Translations under genes and position numbers: made by a program
Shown: positions 24,666 through 34,246 of the stretch, in pieces
How the letters are laid out: each line of letters begins with the position of its first letter
Position numbering within the stretch: the first letter of the stretch is position 1
Notes under the pieces: model-generated
The model's input: only the letters and a program-made list of their open reading frames with translations
Told to the model about the DNA's origin: nothing
Databases searched by the model: none
DNA from: Phycisphaeraceae bacterium
GTDB lineage: Bacteria > Planctomycetota > Phycisphaerae > Phycisphaerales > UBA1924
Direction: 5' to 3'
Assembly (NCBI GenBank): GCA_019636515.1
Contig: JAHBXI010000004.1
Location: 124,001 to 188,000, forward strand
Length of the DNA stretch: 64,000 nt

Positions 24666-26066
24666 ATGTCGACGTCGCGCCCGCACAATCGAGCAGGAGT
24701 TGGTAGGTCGGTGTCGATCGTTGCCGCCGCCGTGGTTCTTGGGTGCGCGGGCATGGCCGCGCACGGGCAGTTCGCCGCGGGGAGAGCCGAGCCGGGCGAC
24801 GGCAAGGAAGCGCCGTCGAGGTTCAACTACGATCGAAGGCTAACGGGAGGCGCCGCGAACGCCACGCCCCAGCCGGCCCAGGTCAGGCCGCGTTCCAATT
24901 CGGTCGCGATGTACCAGTCGTCGGAGAACGGCCGAACGTACACGGCCCGCATCGAGAACGGCGAGGTCGTTTCGGCGCAGATCGACGGGACGGACGTCCC
25001 CCCGGACCGGGTACGACAGGGTCCATCATCGATCGAGTTTCTCGGGAGCGACGGATCGGTCCTGCATTCGATGAAAGTCGCTTCGCCTCCGACTCCTCCG
25101 CTTCCCCCGCTGGCCCCATCCGCAAGGCGGTCTATCCCTGATATCCGCGGGCTGGACGAGCGCTGGGCAGACCGGATGGCGACGCTACCCGGCGAGATCC
25201 ATGTCGAGATTTCGCCTCCTCCGGTCATGCTCGGGATCACCATGTCACGACCCGACGAGGCCATTGCCCAGCACCTGGGCGTCAAGGCCGACGAGGTGGT
25301 CCGTGTCGACTCGGTGATCGAGGGTCTTCCGGCGGCCGCGGCGGGCCTGCGCGAGAACGACGTCATCGTCGCGATCGACGGTTCAAAGCCCATCTCCGAG
25401 TCAAGCCTCCGCGAGGCGTTGCGGTCAAAGAAGCCCGGCGAGTCGATGCGGCTGACGGTGATCTCTCGCGGCAAGACGCAGGACGTGAGCGTCACGCTCG
25501 CGTCGTTCGACCAGGAGCGGCTGTCCGGATGGACGACCGCGCTGCCCAGGGGTGGGGGCACGAGCCGTTTCCTCCCGTACTTGCGCTCCGATGTCGAGGC
25601 GGAGGGTGCCGGCGAATTGTTGGAGTTCTTCACGGATCGATCCGGTCCGGTGCCCCAGAAGATCGAGGAGGCGCGTCGCGCGCTGGAGGAGGCCATCGCA
25701 CGGCTGCGAGCCGCCGGCGAGATGACCGCCGAGTCCATCAAGACGCAGGCCATCGAGGGGATGCAACGAGCCATCGAGGCCCTCCAGGCGACGAGTCTTC
25801 AGAGCGAAGTCCGGCGCCGGTCAATCCAGGGCGCCCCATCGTCCCCGGAAGTTGCGGGACGAGCCGAGTCGGTCCGTCCCCAGGTTTTCATTGCTCCGGT
25901 TCCGGGCGCGCCGTCGGAGATGATGGACCGGCTGAGCGCGACGATCGAGCGCCTCGATCAGCGCCTGGTGGAACTCGAGCGGCTCGAAAAACGTCTCATG
26001 GAGCATGAGCGCCGAATGCAGGGCGGGTCGCCGGACGGAGTGCCGGAGGGTCGTTCCAGGCGGTAA
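24666..26066 (+). CDS. Exported PDZ-domain protein with C-terminal coiled coil
   Basis: A 466-residue protein exported via an N-terminal hydrophobic segment (SIVAAAVVLGCAGMAAHGQ). A PDZ domain at about residues 180-285 contains LGITM, VDSVIEGLPAAAAGLRENDVI, and the LREALRSKKPGE...L-V-RGK core. There is no trypsin-like protease domain, so it is not a DegP protein. The C-terminal part has helical repeats and a coiled coil (MDRLSATIERLDQRLVELE...). The ATG at 24666 follows AAAGGAG. It ends the sigma/anti-sigma operon before a terminator and may be the sensed or regulated envelope component. Confidence 0.85.
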   Translation: MSTSRPHNRAGVGRSVSIVAAAVVLGCAGMAAHGQFAAGRAEPGDGKEAPSRFNYDRRLTGGAANATPQPAQVRPRSNSVAMYQSSENGRTYTARIENGEVVSAQIDGTDVPPDRVRQGPSSIEFLGSDGSVLHSMKVASPPTPPLPPLAPSARRSIPDIRGLDERWADRMATLPGEIHVEISPPPVMLGITMSRPDEAIAQHLGVKADEVVRVDSVIEGLPAAAAGLRENDVIVAIDGSKPISESSLREALRSKKPGESMRLTVISRGKTQDVSVTLASFDQERLSGWTTALPRGGGTSRFLPYLRSDVEAEGAGELLEFFTDRSGPVPQKIEEARRALEEAIARLRAAGEMTAESIKTQAIEGMQRAIEALQATSLQSEVRRRSIQGAPSSPEVAGRAESVRPQVFIAPVPGAPSEMMDRLSATIERLDQRLVELERLEKRLMEHERRMQGGSPDGVPEGRSRR

Positions 26067-26096
26067 CTCCGCACGAACAGGTATATTCCCCACCAG

Positions 26097-26133
26097 AGAG
26101 CCGCGGGTGTGTCGCCCGCGGCTCTTTGCTTTT
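26097..26133 (+). terminator. Terminator of the sigma-PDZ operon
   Basis: An 11-bp perfect stem AGAGCCGCGGG/CCCGCGGCTCT with a 7-base loop, followed by a T-rich tract through 26133. Confidence 0.9.
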
Positions 26134-26218
26134 TGCCTGATTTACCGGGTATTCACGCTCGCTCCCTCGCCGGTTTGATGCAATAGTCACGGCATCCCAC
26201 GAGTGCCGCGGAGGATGT

Positions 26219-26247
26219 TTGATATGAGCAGCGTCTGGGATTAGACT
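26219..26247 (+). promoter_or_regulatory. Sigma-70-type promoter of the winged-helix gene
   Basis: TTGATA at 26219-26224 and TAGACT at 26242-26247 are separated by exactly 17 bases and lie 65 bases before the start codon. Confidence 0.6.
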
Positions 26248-26311
26248 ATGGCAACGTGTGTTCGTTCGGCGATTCCGCCGGGCGGCCCTTCCGGGCATTG
26301 AAAGGGCATTC

Positions 26312-26710
26312 ATGGCGAGGAAGAGCGGTTCGCGTGCGGGGCTGAAAACCATGTCGATCAAGGACCTTCACGCCGAGATCCGTCGTCGGGAACGAACGGT
26401 CGGATCCATGATGCGCAAGCGCGAGAAACTGCTTGATCAACTCGCCGAACTCAACACGGCGATCGTCAAGGCCGGCGCCAAGATAAATTCGCGGGGCGGC
26501 GCCCGTCCGAGGAACGAAATGAACCTTGTGCAATCCCTGGCCAAGGTACTCCGGGGCAAGACGATGTCCGTCACGGACGTCGCCGCCGCCGTTCGAGCCG
26601 CCGGATACAAGACGACCGCGGCGAATTTCCGCACCATCGTCAACCAGGCTCTCATTAAGAACACCAAGGTGTTCAAGAAAATCGGCCGAGGCCAGTACAC
26701 CGCGGCCTGA
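26312..26710 (+). CDS. Small protein with coiled coil and winged-helix domain
   Basis: A 132-residue basic protein. Residues about 12-55 form a charged helix likely to be a coiled coil (MSIKDLHAEIRRRERTVGSM and so on). After a short Gly/Arg linker, about 68-132 match a winged-helix of the kind found in HARE-HTH/ASXL-like domains (SLAKVLRGKTMSVTDVAAAV, then ANFRTIVNQALIKN and a wing KIGRGQYTA). Proteins of this build are common in planctomycetes and are presumed DNA-binding, but their role is unknown. The ATG at 26312 has AAAGGG upstream. Single-gene unit. Confidence 0.75.
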   Translation: MARKSGSRAGLKTMSIKDLHAEIRRRERTVGSMMRKREKLLDQLAELNTAIVKAGAKINSRGGARPRNEMNLVQSLAKVLRGKTMSVTDVAAAVRAAGYKTTAANFRTIVNQALIKNTKVFKKIGRGQYTAA

Positions 26711-26865
26711 TCGGTCGGCCCGGCTTTGCCGGTTCAGCGATCCCCGCCCAGACCGCTTTCGGCGCAGCGGCCATTCATGTCGGCGCGTGGGCGCGGCGTC
26801 CGCGCGATCCGGGCACGGCCTGGTTCCGCGGCGGTCGGTGCCACGACGAAACAAGAACCCCCGCC

Positions 26866-26891
26866 GGCCATGGCGGGGGTTGGGATTCAAG
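26866..26891. terminator. Bidirectional terminator between convergent genes
   Basis: A perfect 10-bp stem AACCCCCGCC/GGCGGGGGTT with a 6-base loop lies between the winged-helix gene (+) and the lipoprotein gene (-). T-rich bases follow on the minus side. Confidence 0.7.
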
Positions 26892-26938
26892 GGCTGGACT
26901 TGCGAGTCCGCGAGGATGAACCGACCTTCGTGGGGGAA

Positions 26939-27232
26939 TCAGCGCCGCATCTGGTCGGGTGACAATCGGGACGGACGGTCGAGGAGCCAGAACCTCCCCA
27001 GGTCCTGGTTGATCATGCGACCGTTCTCGTCGAACGTCAACGCGATGGCGTTGTCGATGTCCACCGGACGCTGGTAGAGCGTGTCGAGTTCAGGGGTGGC
27101 GTTCGCGCGGATCTCGGCCGCGGCCTGGTGGCTGTAGTCCTGCGAGGCGCACCCGCCGACGCACAGGCTCGTCCCGAGAAGGCCGACGATCACGGCGAAG
27201 ACCCCGCGAACCGCGAAGCGGTTGTTCGACAT
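26939..27232 (-). CDS. Small lipoprotein
   Basis: A 97-residue protein with a classic lipoprotein signal: a basic N-terminus, a hydrophobic stretch and a lipobox ending in VGGC at about residues 25-28. The mature part of about 69 residues is charged and has no recognised domain. The second ATG was chosen as start because AAGGAG is 7 bases before it. The first ATG is only 1 base from that site. Likely anchored to the membrane. Function unknown. Confidence 0.7.
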   Translation of the reverse strand: MSNNRFAVRGVFAVIVGLLGTSLCVGGCASQDYSHQAAAEIRANATPELDTLYQRPVDIDNAIALTFDENGRMINQDLGRFWLLDRPSRLSPDQMRR

Positions 27233-27623
27233 ATTCATGCTCCTTGCACCCGTCGGATTTTATAACCGCGAGCCGGCGGAACGTCAAACGACAGGACGCC
27301 GAGATCCGAATCGCTCGTCAGGCTCACCCGGGCACCCCCGGCGATGCGTGCCGCAATGGAAATAAGGGCTTTGTAAGCGTCCACGGAAGCCCGGGGTGCT
27401 TCAGTCTTTCCCACGCGCCACGGGCAAATCTCGGGGTCCGGCTCCGAGGCACTGTCGATTCGACAGGCTCCGGTCGCTCCGATGGCCCCCGGCGGGTTTC
27501 TATGGGTGCTGGAGGCTTTCCGCGGTGTCGAGGGTCAGGCCCGCGGCTTGCTTATGTACTTCGATCGGGATGTGATAGGAACCAAGGCCTATCCCGCGGG
27601 ATACCCGTGGAAGGGAGTCGGCG
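27233..27623 (+). other. 391-base gap upstream of clpB
   Basis: No gene is supported. Reading frames here are short and lack codon bias. The inverted repeat expected for HrcA control (CIRCE) is absent, and no clear heat-shock sigma promoter is visible. A weak TTGCTT at 27548-27553 with TGATAG about 19 bases later could serve as a promoter. Confidence 0.4.
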
Positions 27624-30311
27624 ATGAAAATGGATCGATTCACGACCGCGGCGCAGGAAGCACTCGCCCGGGCACAGACCGACGCGGTGGGGCGTGGAAA
27701 CCCCGAGGTGGTTGGTTTGCACGTGCTGTCAGCGCTGTTGATGGATCGGGCGGGTCCGGCGTGGTCGGTCGTGACAAAGGCGGGCGGGGATCCGGCGCGC
27801 GTTGCTTCGATGGCCAATGACGAGATCGGGCGGCTGTCCAAGACCACCAGCGGGGCCGGATCCACGGGCCGGGCGGTGATCGAAATGTTGTCCCGCGCCG
27901 AGCAGGCATCGAAGTCAATGGGCGACGCGTACGTCTCCAGCGAGCACCTGCTCATCGCCCTCGCGGACGTGCCGGGCGCGGCCAGGGAAGTGCTGAACGT
28001 CAACGCGCTGGACCGACCCCGGCTCGAGGCGGCCGTGCGCGAGATCCGGGCTTCCTCGGGCGTGACGAGCATCGCGGACCCCGGGGCCGAGAGCACCTTC
28101 GAAGCGCTCAAGAAGTACGGGATCGACCTGACGGCCCGGGCGCAGCAGGGCAAACTCGACCCGGTCATCGGCCGGGACGAGGAGATCCGCCGGTGCATGC
28201 AGGTGCTCAGCCGGCGGACCAAGAACAACCCCGTGCTGATCGGGGAGCCCGGCGTCGGGAAGACCGCGATCGCGGAGGGCCTGGCGCTTCGGATCGTCAA
28301 CGGCGACTGCCCGGAAGGGATGCGTGACCAGAGGATCATCGCGCTGGACGTTGGGCAACTTCTCGCGGGCGCGAAATACCGTGGCGAGTTCGAGGAGCGT
28401 CTGAAGGCCGTGCTGCGCGAGGTGCAGGCGTCGAACGGGAAGGTCGTCCTGTTCATCGACGAGTTGCACACGATCATCGGCGCCGGCGCGGCCGAGGGAG
28501 CGGTGAGCGCCGGGAACCTGCTCAAGCCCGCGCTGTCCCGTGGAGAACTTCGCTGCATCGGCGCCACGACGCTGGACGAGTACCGCAAGCACGTCGAGAA
28601 GGACGCGGCGTTCGAGCGGCGGTTCCAGCCGGTGTACGTGGACCAGCCCTCGGTCGAGCAGACGGTGGCGATCCTGCGGGGTCTCAAGCCGCGGTACGAG
28701 GCCCACCACGGCGTGAGAATCCTCGATTCGGCGATCCTGGCGGCGGCGCAGTTGTCGCACCGCTACATCGCGGATCGGTTCCTTCCGGACAAGGCGATCG
28801 ACCTGATCGACGAAGCGGCCTCGCGCCTGAGGATCGAGAACGACAGCATGCCGACCGCGCTGGACGAACTCCGCCGGCGCATCATGCAACTCGAACTCGA
28901 GCGAGAGACGCTCAAGATTGAACTCAACGACTCCGCGGCCGGGGATGGCACGCGACGGGAACTCGACCGCATCGAGCGCGAGGTCTCCGAATTGCAGGAG
29001 CGTAACCGAGCCCTGACCGCCCGGTGGGAGACCGAGAAAAAGGAACTCGACACCGTCAAGTCGATCAAGGAGCGGATCGGATCCAGGCAAGTCGAAGTCG
29101 AGCAGGCGCAGCGCCGCGGCGACCTCGAAACCGCGGCGCGGATCCGCTACGGAGAGGTCCGAGACCTGGAGAGCCGCCTGGCCGAGGCGGAAAAGGCCCT
29201 CGCGGCAAGGCTGGGATCCCAGGACGCCCTCGTCAAGGAGGACGTCGACGACGAGCAGGTTGCCCAGATCGTGGCCCGCTGGACGGGGATCCCCGTCTCG
29301 CGACTGGTGGAGAGCGAACGGGAAAAACTCCAGCGGATGGAGGAGAAACTCGGGGAGCGCGTGATCGGGCAGGACCACGCCCTGGCGGCGGTTTCCAACG
29401 CCGTCCGGCGATCACGGGCAGGACTCGGAGACCCCGCGCGGCCGATCGGGTCGTTCTTGTTCCTGGGGCCGACGGGCGTTGGAAAGACCGAGACCTGCAA
29501 GGCCCTGGCCTCGTTCCTGTTCGATACCGAGGAGGCGATGATCCGGATCGACATGAGCGAGTTCGGCGAGAAGCACTCGGTCGCCCGGATGATCGGGGCG
29601 CCCCCGGGGTACGTGGGGTACGACGAGGGGGGCGTGCTGACCGAGGCGGTTCGCCGGCGCCCCTACAGCGTCGTGCTGCTCGACGAGGTGGAAAAGGCCC
29701 ACCCCGACGTCTTCAACGTCCTGCTCCAGGTCCTCGACGACGGCCGCCTGACCGACGGGCAGGGCCGCACCGTGGATTTCAAGAACACGCTCATCGTGAT
29801 GACCAGCAACATCGGAAGCCAACGGATCCAGGAAATGATGGCCCAGGGCGCCGAGGACTGGGAGGTTGAGGCCACGGTTCGGGACATCCTCCGCCGAGGC
29901 CCGATGGCCCAGGTTGCCGACGCGGCGGGCGTCCCAGGAAAGGTCACCGACGCCCTCATCGGCGCGACCGGCGGCTTTTTCCGGCCCGAACTGCTGAACC
30001 GGATCGACGAGACCGTCGTCTTCCACCCGCTCGGACGAGAGTCGGTGGGACGGATCGTGGATATCCAGGTCGAGCGGCTTCGCCGACGGCTCGCCGAGCG
30101 AGACATGGAGATCGAGTTGACGCTCGAGGCTCGCCAGCACGTCGCCGCCGAGGGGTGGGACCCTTCGTTTGGAGCCAGGCCGCTCAAGCGCACGATCCAG
30201 CAGAGGATCGAGAACCCGCTGGCCTCCAGGATCCTGGCTGGAGAATTCGGACCCGGTGACCGAGTGCTGGTGGACCACCAGGGCAAGAGTTTTACATTCC
30301 TGAAGAAGTAG
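27624..30311 (+). CDS. clpB: ATP-dependent disaggregase ClpB
   Basis: Hexameric AAA+ chaperone that rescues aggregated proteins with DnaK, 895 residues, slightly longer than most. The N-domain spans about 1-150. NBD1 has Walker A GEPGVGKT at 207-214. The coiled-coil middle domain (about 400-540) includes the [11 protein letters not shown] and [18 protein letters not shown] helices. NBD2 has Walker A GPTGVGKT at 615-622 and the GYVGYDEGG pore loop. An extra stretch of about 25 residues ([26 protein letters not shown]) sits before the [12 protein letters not shown] segment. The M domain, and the lack of a ClpP-binding loop that I can see, argue for ClpB rather than ClpA/C. Confidence 0.95.
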   Translation: MKMDRFTTAAQEALARAQTDAVGRGNPEVVGLHVLSALLMDRAGPAWSVVTKAGGDPARVASMANDEIGRLSKTTSGAGSTGRAVIEMLSRAEQASKSMGDAYVSSEHLLIALADVPGAAREVLNVNALDRPRLEAAVREIRASSGVTSIADPGAESTFEALKKYGIDLTARAQQGKLDPVIGRDEEIRRCMQVLSRRTKNNPVLIGEPGVGKTAIAEGLALRIVNGDCPEGMRDQRIIALDVGQLLAGAKYRGEFEERLKAVLREVQASNGKVVLFIDELHTIIGAGAAEGAVSAGNLLKPALSRGELRCIGATTLDEYRKHVEKDAAFERRFQPVYVDQPSVEQTVAILRGLKPRYEAHHGVRILDSAILAAAQLSHRYIADRFLPDKAIDLIDEAASRLRIENDSMPTALDELRRRIMQLELERETLKIELNDSAAGDGTRRELDRIEREVSELQERNRALTARWETEKKELDTVKSIKERIGSRQVEVEQAQRRGDLETAARIRYGEVRDLESRLAEAEKALAARLGSQDALVKEDVDDEQVAQIVARWTGIPVSRLVESEREKLQRMEEKLGERVIGQDHALAAVSNAVRRSRAGLGDPARPIGSFLFLGPTGVGKTETCKALASFLFDTEEAMIRIDMSEFGEKHSVARMIGAPPGYVGYDEGGVLTEAVRRRPYSVVLLDEVEKAHPDVFNVLLQVLDDGRLTDGQGRTVDFKNTLIVMTSNIGSQRIQEMMAQGAEDWEVEATVRDILRRGPMAQVADAAGVPGKVTDALIGATGGFFRPELLNRIDETVVFHPLGRESVGRIVDIQVERLRRRLAERDMEIELTLEARQHVAAEGWDPSFGARPLKRTIQQRIENPLASRILAGEFGPGDRVLVDHQGKSFTFLKK

Positions 30312-30347
30312 GCCCGCGTCGCCCGGGGAGTACTCACGCAAACAAGA

Positions 30348-30377
30348 AAGCCCGCGGGGTCTCTCCGCGGGCCTTTG
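30348..30377 (+). terminator. Terminator of clpB
   Basis: An 8-bp stem GCCCGCGG/CCGCGGGC with a 7-base loop followed by CTTTGTG. It also lies just past the end of the convergent exported-protein gene. Confidence 0.75.
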
Positions 30378-30419
30378 TGAATCGATGCCGAGGTGTTCGA
30401 GAGCAACCGTGCCCGGTTT

Positions 30420-31202
30420 TTATGCCCGGCGACGACGGCTCGTGATCAGTCCCGCGAGCACGGCAAGTCCAACGGCGCCGGGAGCGGGAACGAGGTACGA
30501 CGAAATCAGCGGGACGTCGTTCCCGTTGAAGAAGATGCCCTCGAGGGTCGTTCCGTTGACCTGAGGCCCGACGGGAGATTGCGAGACCGTCCAATCTCCC
30601 GGGCCGTAATCCCATGCCGGGTCGTTGTTGGGGTCGGCCATCCCGGCGTAGAGGGGGCTCGCGGCGGCGTAGGTGCGGTACTCGACAAAATGGCCGGAAA
30701 ACGAGGAGAAGCCCGCGGCGTTCAGCAGCGCGTTGGCGTTCTTGGTCCATGTGGGATGATCATCGCCACCGATGTACAAGCCGCCGCCGTTGGCGCCAAA
30801 GAAGGTCGCGACGTTCTGGAGGAACAGGTCGCTGCCACCCCCGAGCGGTTGGAACAACGATCCGTAGGAACGTCCATCCAGCACCGCGCTCTTGCCGGCG
30901 TTGTACCAGGAGTTCAAGGCGCTCGCGTCTCCCGAATCAGTTAACCCGTCCGTTGCCGTGATATCGTGGATGAAAACCGAGTCGTATGCCGCGCTACTTA
31001 GAAATCCGGCCAGGTCACCGGGCAAAGCACCGTCCTTCCAGGTGACCGAGGCGCCGGTGGCGACGAGCGACTGCCGGATGTTGTCGATGCTGGGATCGCC
31101 CGTGAAGCCAGCCGAGTAGACCAGGGCCAGGATATTCTGTGCTCCGGCCACCCCGCCCGCCGCAAGCACCACGGCCACCAACATGTTGCGTGTGAGATTC
31201 AT
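30420..31202 (-). CDS. Exported protein with PEP-CTERM-like sorting tail
   Basis: A 260-residue secreted protein with signal peptide MNLTRNMLVAVVLAAGGVAGAQ. The C-terminal tail is VPAPGAVGLAVLAGLI and then RRRR, the same sorting type as the protein at 15100. The body resembles a ThuA/glutamine-amidotransferase-like fold (ILALVYSAGFTG; YDSVFIHDI; GGGLYIGGDDH), but no catalytic Cys is visible, so an enzyme role is doubtful. The start at 31202 follows a GGGAGAGAAG ribosome site. Longer in-frame starts lack a signal peptide. Confidence 0.8.
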   Translation of the reverse strand: MNLTRNMLVAVVLAAGGVAGAQNILALVYSAGFTGDPSIDNIRQSLVATGASVTWKDGALPGDLAGFLSSAAYDSVFIHDITATDGLTDSGDASALNSWYNAGKSAVLDGRSYGSLFQPLGGGSDLFLQNVATFFGANGGGLYIGGDDHPTWTKNANALLNAAGFSSFSGHFVEYRTYAAASPLYAGMADPNNDPAWDYGPGDWTVSQSPVGPQVNGTTLEGIFFNGNDVPLISSYLVPAPGAVGLAVLAGLITSRRRRA

Positions 31203-31474
31203 CGTTTCTTCTCTCCCTTGTGTGTCCACGAGTCCTTGCGCACCACAACAAGCAGCCGCCGAAGGTCCAAAATGCACGCCATGCGAAGACACCGCGGCGA
31301 ACCGTTAGGACTCCCGAACCTCCCATATTCGCAAGTGTCTTTCTTGAGGTTTCATGAAAACTGGTCGCGCGGGCACTCTCAACGCGGCGTGAACCTCATG
31401 CGGATCGACCTGTCTCTGTAGAATGGGTGCTCGCCGAGCGGGCGATCCGAGACGGCCATTCAGGGAGTTCGACC

Positions 31475-32482
31475 ATGGAACACGAGCGGACGATCGATCG
31501 CCGGCGGGCCATTCAGGCCATGGGCGTCATGGGGCTGGCCGGGTTGTCGGGGTTGACCGTCGCCGCGCCGGGATCCACGGGCATCCCCGCGCGAGCACCC
31601 TCCACCGGACCCTCCGCGGCCGAGGCCCGGCGATCCCTCCGGGTCGCCCACCTCACGGACCTGCATATCCAACCCGAGCGCGACGCGGTGGCGGGGGTCG
31701 CGGCGTGCCTTCGGCACGTCCAGTCGCTCGACGACCCGCCGGATCTCATCCTCGGCGGCGGCGACCACATCATGGATTCCTTCGAGACCGATTTGTCAAG
31801 GGCCAGGCAGCAGTGGGAACTCCTTCGCAAGGTCATGAAGGACGAGAACTCACTGGCGTTTCACCCGTGCATCGGAAACCACGACATCTGGGGGTGGCAC
31901 AAGCCAAAGAGCGCGACCGCCGGCGACGAGCCGGGCTGGGGAAAAGCCCTCTGCATGGATCAACTGGAGATGGACAGGCCGTATTCCAGTTTCAACCGGG
32001 GCGGGTGGCATTTTGTGGTCCTCGACAGCGTCCGGCATGATCCCGACGATCCGAACGGGTACGTCGGGGGGCTTGACGATGAGCAGTTCGAATGGCTCAG
32101 CGCGGACCTCGAATCGCACCAAGCGATGAACACGCTCCTGCTGACACATATCCCGATCCTGTCGGCTTCCACGCTTGACCGCAAGCGCGAGCCCGGCGGG
32201 GACATGAAAATCGGCGGGGGCCTGCTCTTCATCGACTGGCCGCGGGTGAAAGGGCTGCTGAACCGCAACCCGCAGGTGCGGTGCGTCGCCGGCGGGCACA
32301 TGCATCGGATCGACCGCGTCGAGTTCCAGGGGGTGACCCACCTGTGCAACGGGGCCGTCTCGGGCAACTGGTGGAAAGGGGCGCACCACGAGGCTTCCGA
32401 GGGCTACGCCGTGATCGACCTGTACGACGAGGGGTCGGTCGAACGCCGGTACATCGAATACGGGTGGAAGGCGCGGGCGTAA
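31475..32482 (+). CDS. Tat-exported calcineurin-like metallophosphoesterase
   Basis: A 335-residue phosphoesterase. The N-terminus has a twin-arginine signal (RTIDRRRAIQAMGVMGLAGLSG) and an Ala/Pro/Ser linker. The dinuclear metal centre is complete: DLH in AHLTDLHIQ, GGGDH, GNHD, the His of LLLTHIPIL and GGHMH. The substrate is unknown. The RR signal indicates folded export with metals already inserted, consistent with the enlarged TatC encoded upstream. The ATG at 31475 was selected for its GGGAG site 7 bases upstream. Divergent from the sorting-tail gene. Confidence 0.9.
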   Translation: MEHERTIDRRRAIQAMGVMGLAGLSGLTVAAPGSTGIPARAPSTGPSAAEARRSLRVAHLTDLHIQPERDAVAGVAACLRHVQSLDDPPDLILGGGDHIMDSFETDLSRARQQWELLRKVMKDENSLAFHPCIGNHDIWGWHKPKSATAGDEPGWGKALCMDQLEMDRPYSSFNRGGWHFVVLDSVRHDPDDPNGYVGGLDDEQFEWLSADLESHQAMNTLLLTHIPILSASTLDRKREPGGDMKIGGGLLFIDWPRVKGLLNRNPQVRCVAGGHMHRIDRVEFQGVTHLCNGAVSGNWWKGAHHEASEGYAVIDLYDEGSVERRYIEYGWKARA

Positions 32483-32558
32483 GACCCGCCGCCGTCCTGC
32501 CGCGACAGGGCGCCGACGCGCGGGGCCGTGCGTGGCCGATCGCGCCGTACCATCACGC

Positions 32559-33251
32559 ATGAAGGCGGTCACCCCGCTCGACGTTGTGCCCGGGGAACCT
32601 GGGATCATCCTGGTCGGCGGGACCTTCGACCCCCCGCACCGAGGGCACGCCAATCTGGCGGAGGCCGCTCGCCGCTCGCTCGGCCTGGACGGTGCGTGGC
32701 TTGTCTTTGTCCCGGCGGGCCGCTCCCCGTTCAAGCAGGGCGTGGCGCCGGGGACGCCGGCCCATCATCGCGTGGCCATGGTCCGGCGTGCGGTGGCGGG
32801 GCTTCGGCGGTCGAGCGTGTGGACCGACGAGGTTGATCGCCAGGAGGAAGGCGTACCGAGTTTCTGGGTCGAGACGCTTCGGCGCGTGCGGTCGCTGGTC
32901 GGCGAGGACCGGCCGGTCCGGTTTCTCATCGGGGCCGATCAGGCGTGCGGGTTTCACCGCTGGCGCGAGCCGCGGGAAGTGCTCGGCCTCGCCGAGGCAA
33001 CCGTGCTTCCCCGGGGCGAGTGTTCCACCGCCGAGCAATTGGGCGCGGCCCTTCGGGCGTCGGGGTTCTGGAGCCAGGACGATATCGAGCGGTGGAAATC
33101 CCGGCTTGTTCGCGTCGGCGTGGACGGTGTGTCGTCGAGCCGCGTGCGAGAGTTGCTATCCCGGGGCCTCTTCGATGAAGCGGCCGAGTTCCTGGATCCA
33201 GGGGTGCTTGGATACGCACGCGAGCACGGGCTGTACCGCGGTGGGGGGTGA
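32559..33251 (+). CDS. nadD: Nicotinate-nucleotide adenylyltransferase
   Basis: Enzyme of NAD biosynthesis that adenylates nicotinate mononucleotide. The 230-residue product has the nucleotidyltransferase motif GGTFDPPHRGH at 20-30 and the C-terminal VSSSRVRELL motif equivalent to ISSTxIR. IGADQACGFHRW is the typical substrate-binding stretch. The ATG at 32559 was preferred to a GTG at 32532, as neither has a strong ribosome site and the shorter form fits family length. It starts 76 bases after the phosphoesterase gene. Confidence 0.93.
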   Translation: MKAVTPLDVVPGEPGIILVGGTFDPPHRGHANLAEAARRSLGLDGAWLVFVPAGRSPFKQGVAPGTPAHHRVAMVRRAVAGLRRSSVWTDEVDRQEEGVPSFWVETLRRVRSLVGEDRPVRFLIGADQACGFHRWREPREVLGLAEATVLPRGECSTAEQLGAALRASGFWSQDDIERWKSRLVRVGVDGVSSSRVRELLSRGLFDEAAEFLDPGVLGYAREHGLYRGGG

Positions 33252-33393
33252 TGAGGGCGGCCGAAGAGTCAGCCGGTTCCCGGCCTGGTGTCCCCGAGAG
33301 AAAGGCCGGTCTTTTGAGTGAAAATTGGCTGGCTCTTCGGGTGGCCCGCATGGATACTATGAAGTGGTTCGTCCAATCCAGAGGAAGGCGATC

Positions 33394-33801
33394 ATGGGCA
33401 AGCCTCACTGTTCCGAATGCGTCACCGAAGGCGTTCGGGTGTGTGTCGAGCCTTCGTACCTCCCCGACCACTCCGACCCCGACGACCGGAGGTTCGTCTT
33501 CGGGTATCGGGTGACCATCACCAACGAAGGTCCATCCTGGGTCAAACTGATGTCCCGCCGGTGGGTCATTGTGGACGCCTCCGGTCGCCGGGACGAGGTG
33601 ACCGGGGACGGCGTGGTTGGCCAGCAGCCCGAACTGGATCCCGGGCAGAGTTTCTCCTACGTCAGCCACTGCCCACTCACCAAGCCGTGGGGTACCATGG
33701 AGGGTGCCTACCAGATGTTGTGTCAAGATGGGCGACTGATGGAGGTCAAGATCGATCGGTTCTTCCTCGTGGCTCCGCAGGAGGTCACGGCGGGGGCGTA
33801 A
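33394..33801 (+). CDS. apaG: ApaG-family protein
   Basis: A 135-residue ApaG/DUF525 protein with an Ig-like fold and no catalytic residues. Conserved strings are FGYRVTITNEG, LMSRRWVIVDASG, VGQQPELDPGQSFSY and the GTMEGAYQM core. The family is a domain of some F-box proteins in eukaryotes and its bacterial role is uncertain (often near apaH or in stress regulons). The ATG at 33394 has AGAGGAAGG upstream. An additional N-terminal CSEC pair (residues 6-9) is not part of the usual family core. Confidence 0.9.
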   Translation: MGKPHCSECVTEGVRVCVEPSYLPDHSDPDDRRFVFGYRVTITNEGPSWVKLMSRRWVIVDASGRRDEVTGDGVVGQQPELDPGQSFSYVSHCPLTKPWGTMEGAYQMLCQDGRLMEVKIDRFFLVAPQEVTAGA

Positions 33802-33851
33802 CCGTGCTTGTCGAAGGTTGCCGCCGATCGGCAAACCCCGTGAGCGGGTCG

Positions 33852-33880
33852 TTGATACCCTTGCGGGCGCGTGCTAAGGT
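33852..33880 (+). promoter_or_regulatory. Sigma-70-type promoter of rpsO
   Basis: TTGATA at 33852-33857 and TAAGGT at 33875-33880 with a 17-base spacer, 48 bases before the rpsO start codon. Confidence 0.65.
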
Positions 33881-33928
33881 TGTGTCTCGTTTCTGAGTCC
33901 TGAGAACCGAACACAATACGGATTTCAC

Positions 33929-34198
33929 ATGGCAGTTCTGACCGAGCAACGCGCCGAAATCGTCAAGAATTACGCGACCCACGACGGCGATACCGGCTCG
34001 CCCGAGGTGCAAGTCGCCCTGCTCTCCTCCCGGATCCAGGAGGTTGCGGAGCACCTGAAGATCCACGACCACGACTACCACAGCCGCCGCGGCCTGATCA
34101 TGATGGTCGGGAAGCGCAACCGCCTGCTTCGGTACCTGGCCAGGACCGACCCTCAGCGGTACCAGACGCTGATCGGACGCCTGGGACTTCGCAAGTAA
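33929..34198 (+). CDS. rpsO: Small ribosomal subunit protein uS15
   Basis: 89-residue ribosomal protein S15 of full length that binds 16S rRNA early in 30S assembly. Clear family strings include [31 protein letters not shown] and [12 protein letters not shown] good promoter precedes it, and a hairpin lies between it and pnp, the classic rpsO-pnp order. S15 often represses its own translation by binding its leader, and the 5' region of about 40 bases could do so. Confidence 0.97.
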   Translation: MAVLTEQRAEIVKNYATHDGDTGSPEVQVALLSSRIQEVAEHLKIHDHDYHSRRGLIMMVGKRNRLLRYLARTDPQRYQTLIGRLGLRK

Positions 34199-34208
34199 GT
34201 CAACGCCA

Positions 34209-34246
34209 CGGCCCGCCGCCTTCGATGGCGACGGGCCGCTTTGTTT
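34209..34246 (+). terminator. Terminator/attenuator between rpsO and pnp
   Basis: A 12-position stem with one mismatch (34209-34220 against 34227-34238) and a TTCGAT loop, followed by CTTTGTTT. In many bacteria this is a partial terminator, letting some transcription reach pnp. Confidence 0.75.

Noticed and set aside
22784-24826. 680-codon open frame on the minus strand across the sigma and anti-sigma genes
   Set aside because: It is a GC-rich antisense shadow, Arg/Pro/Gly-heavy and without conserved motifs, while the + strand frames hold clear sigma-factor motifs.
27233-27623. CIRCE operator upstream of clpB
   Set aside because: No TTAGCACTC/GAGTGCTAA inverted repeat could be found.
27915-29378. 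Long antisense frame opposite clpB
   Set aside because: Explained by the third-position GC bias of clpB; no ribosome site or family motifs.
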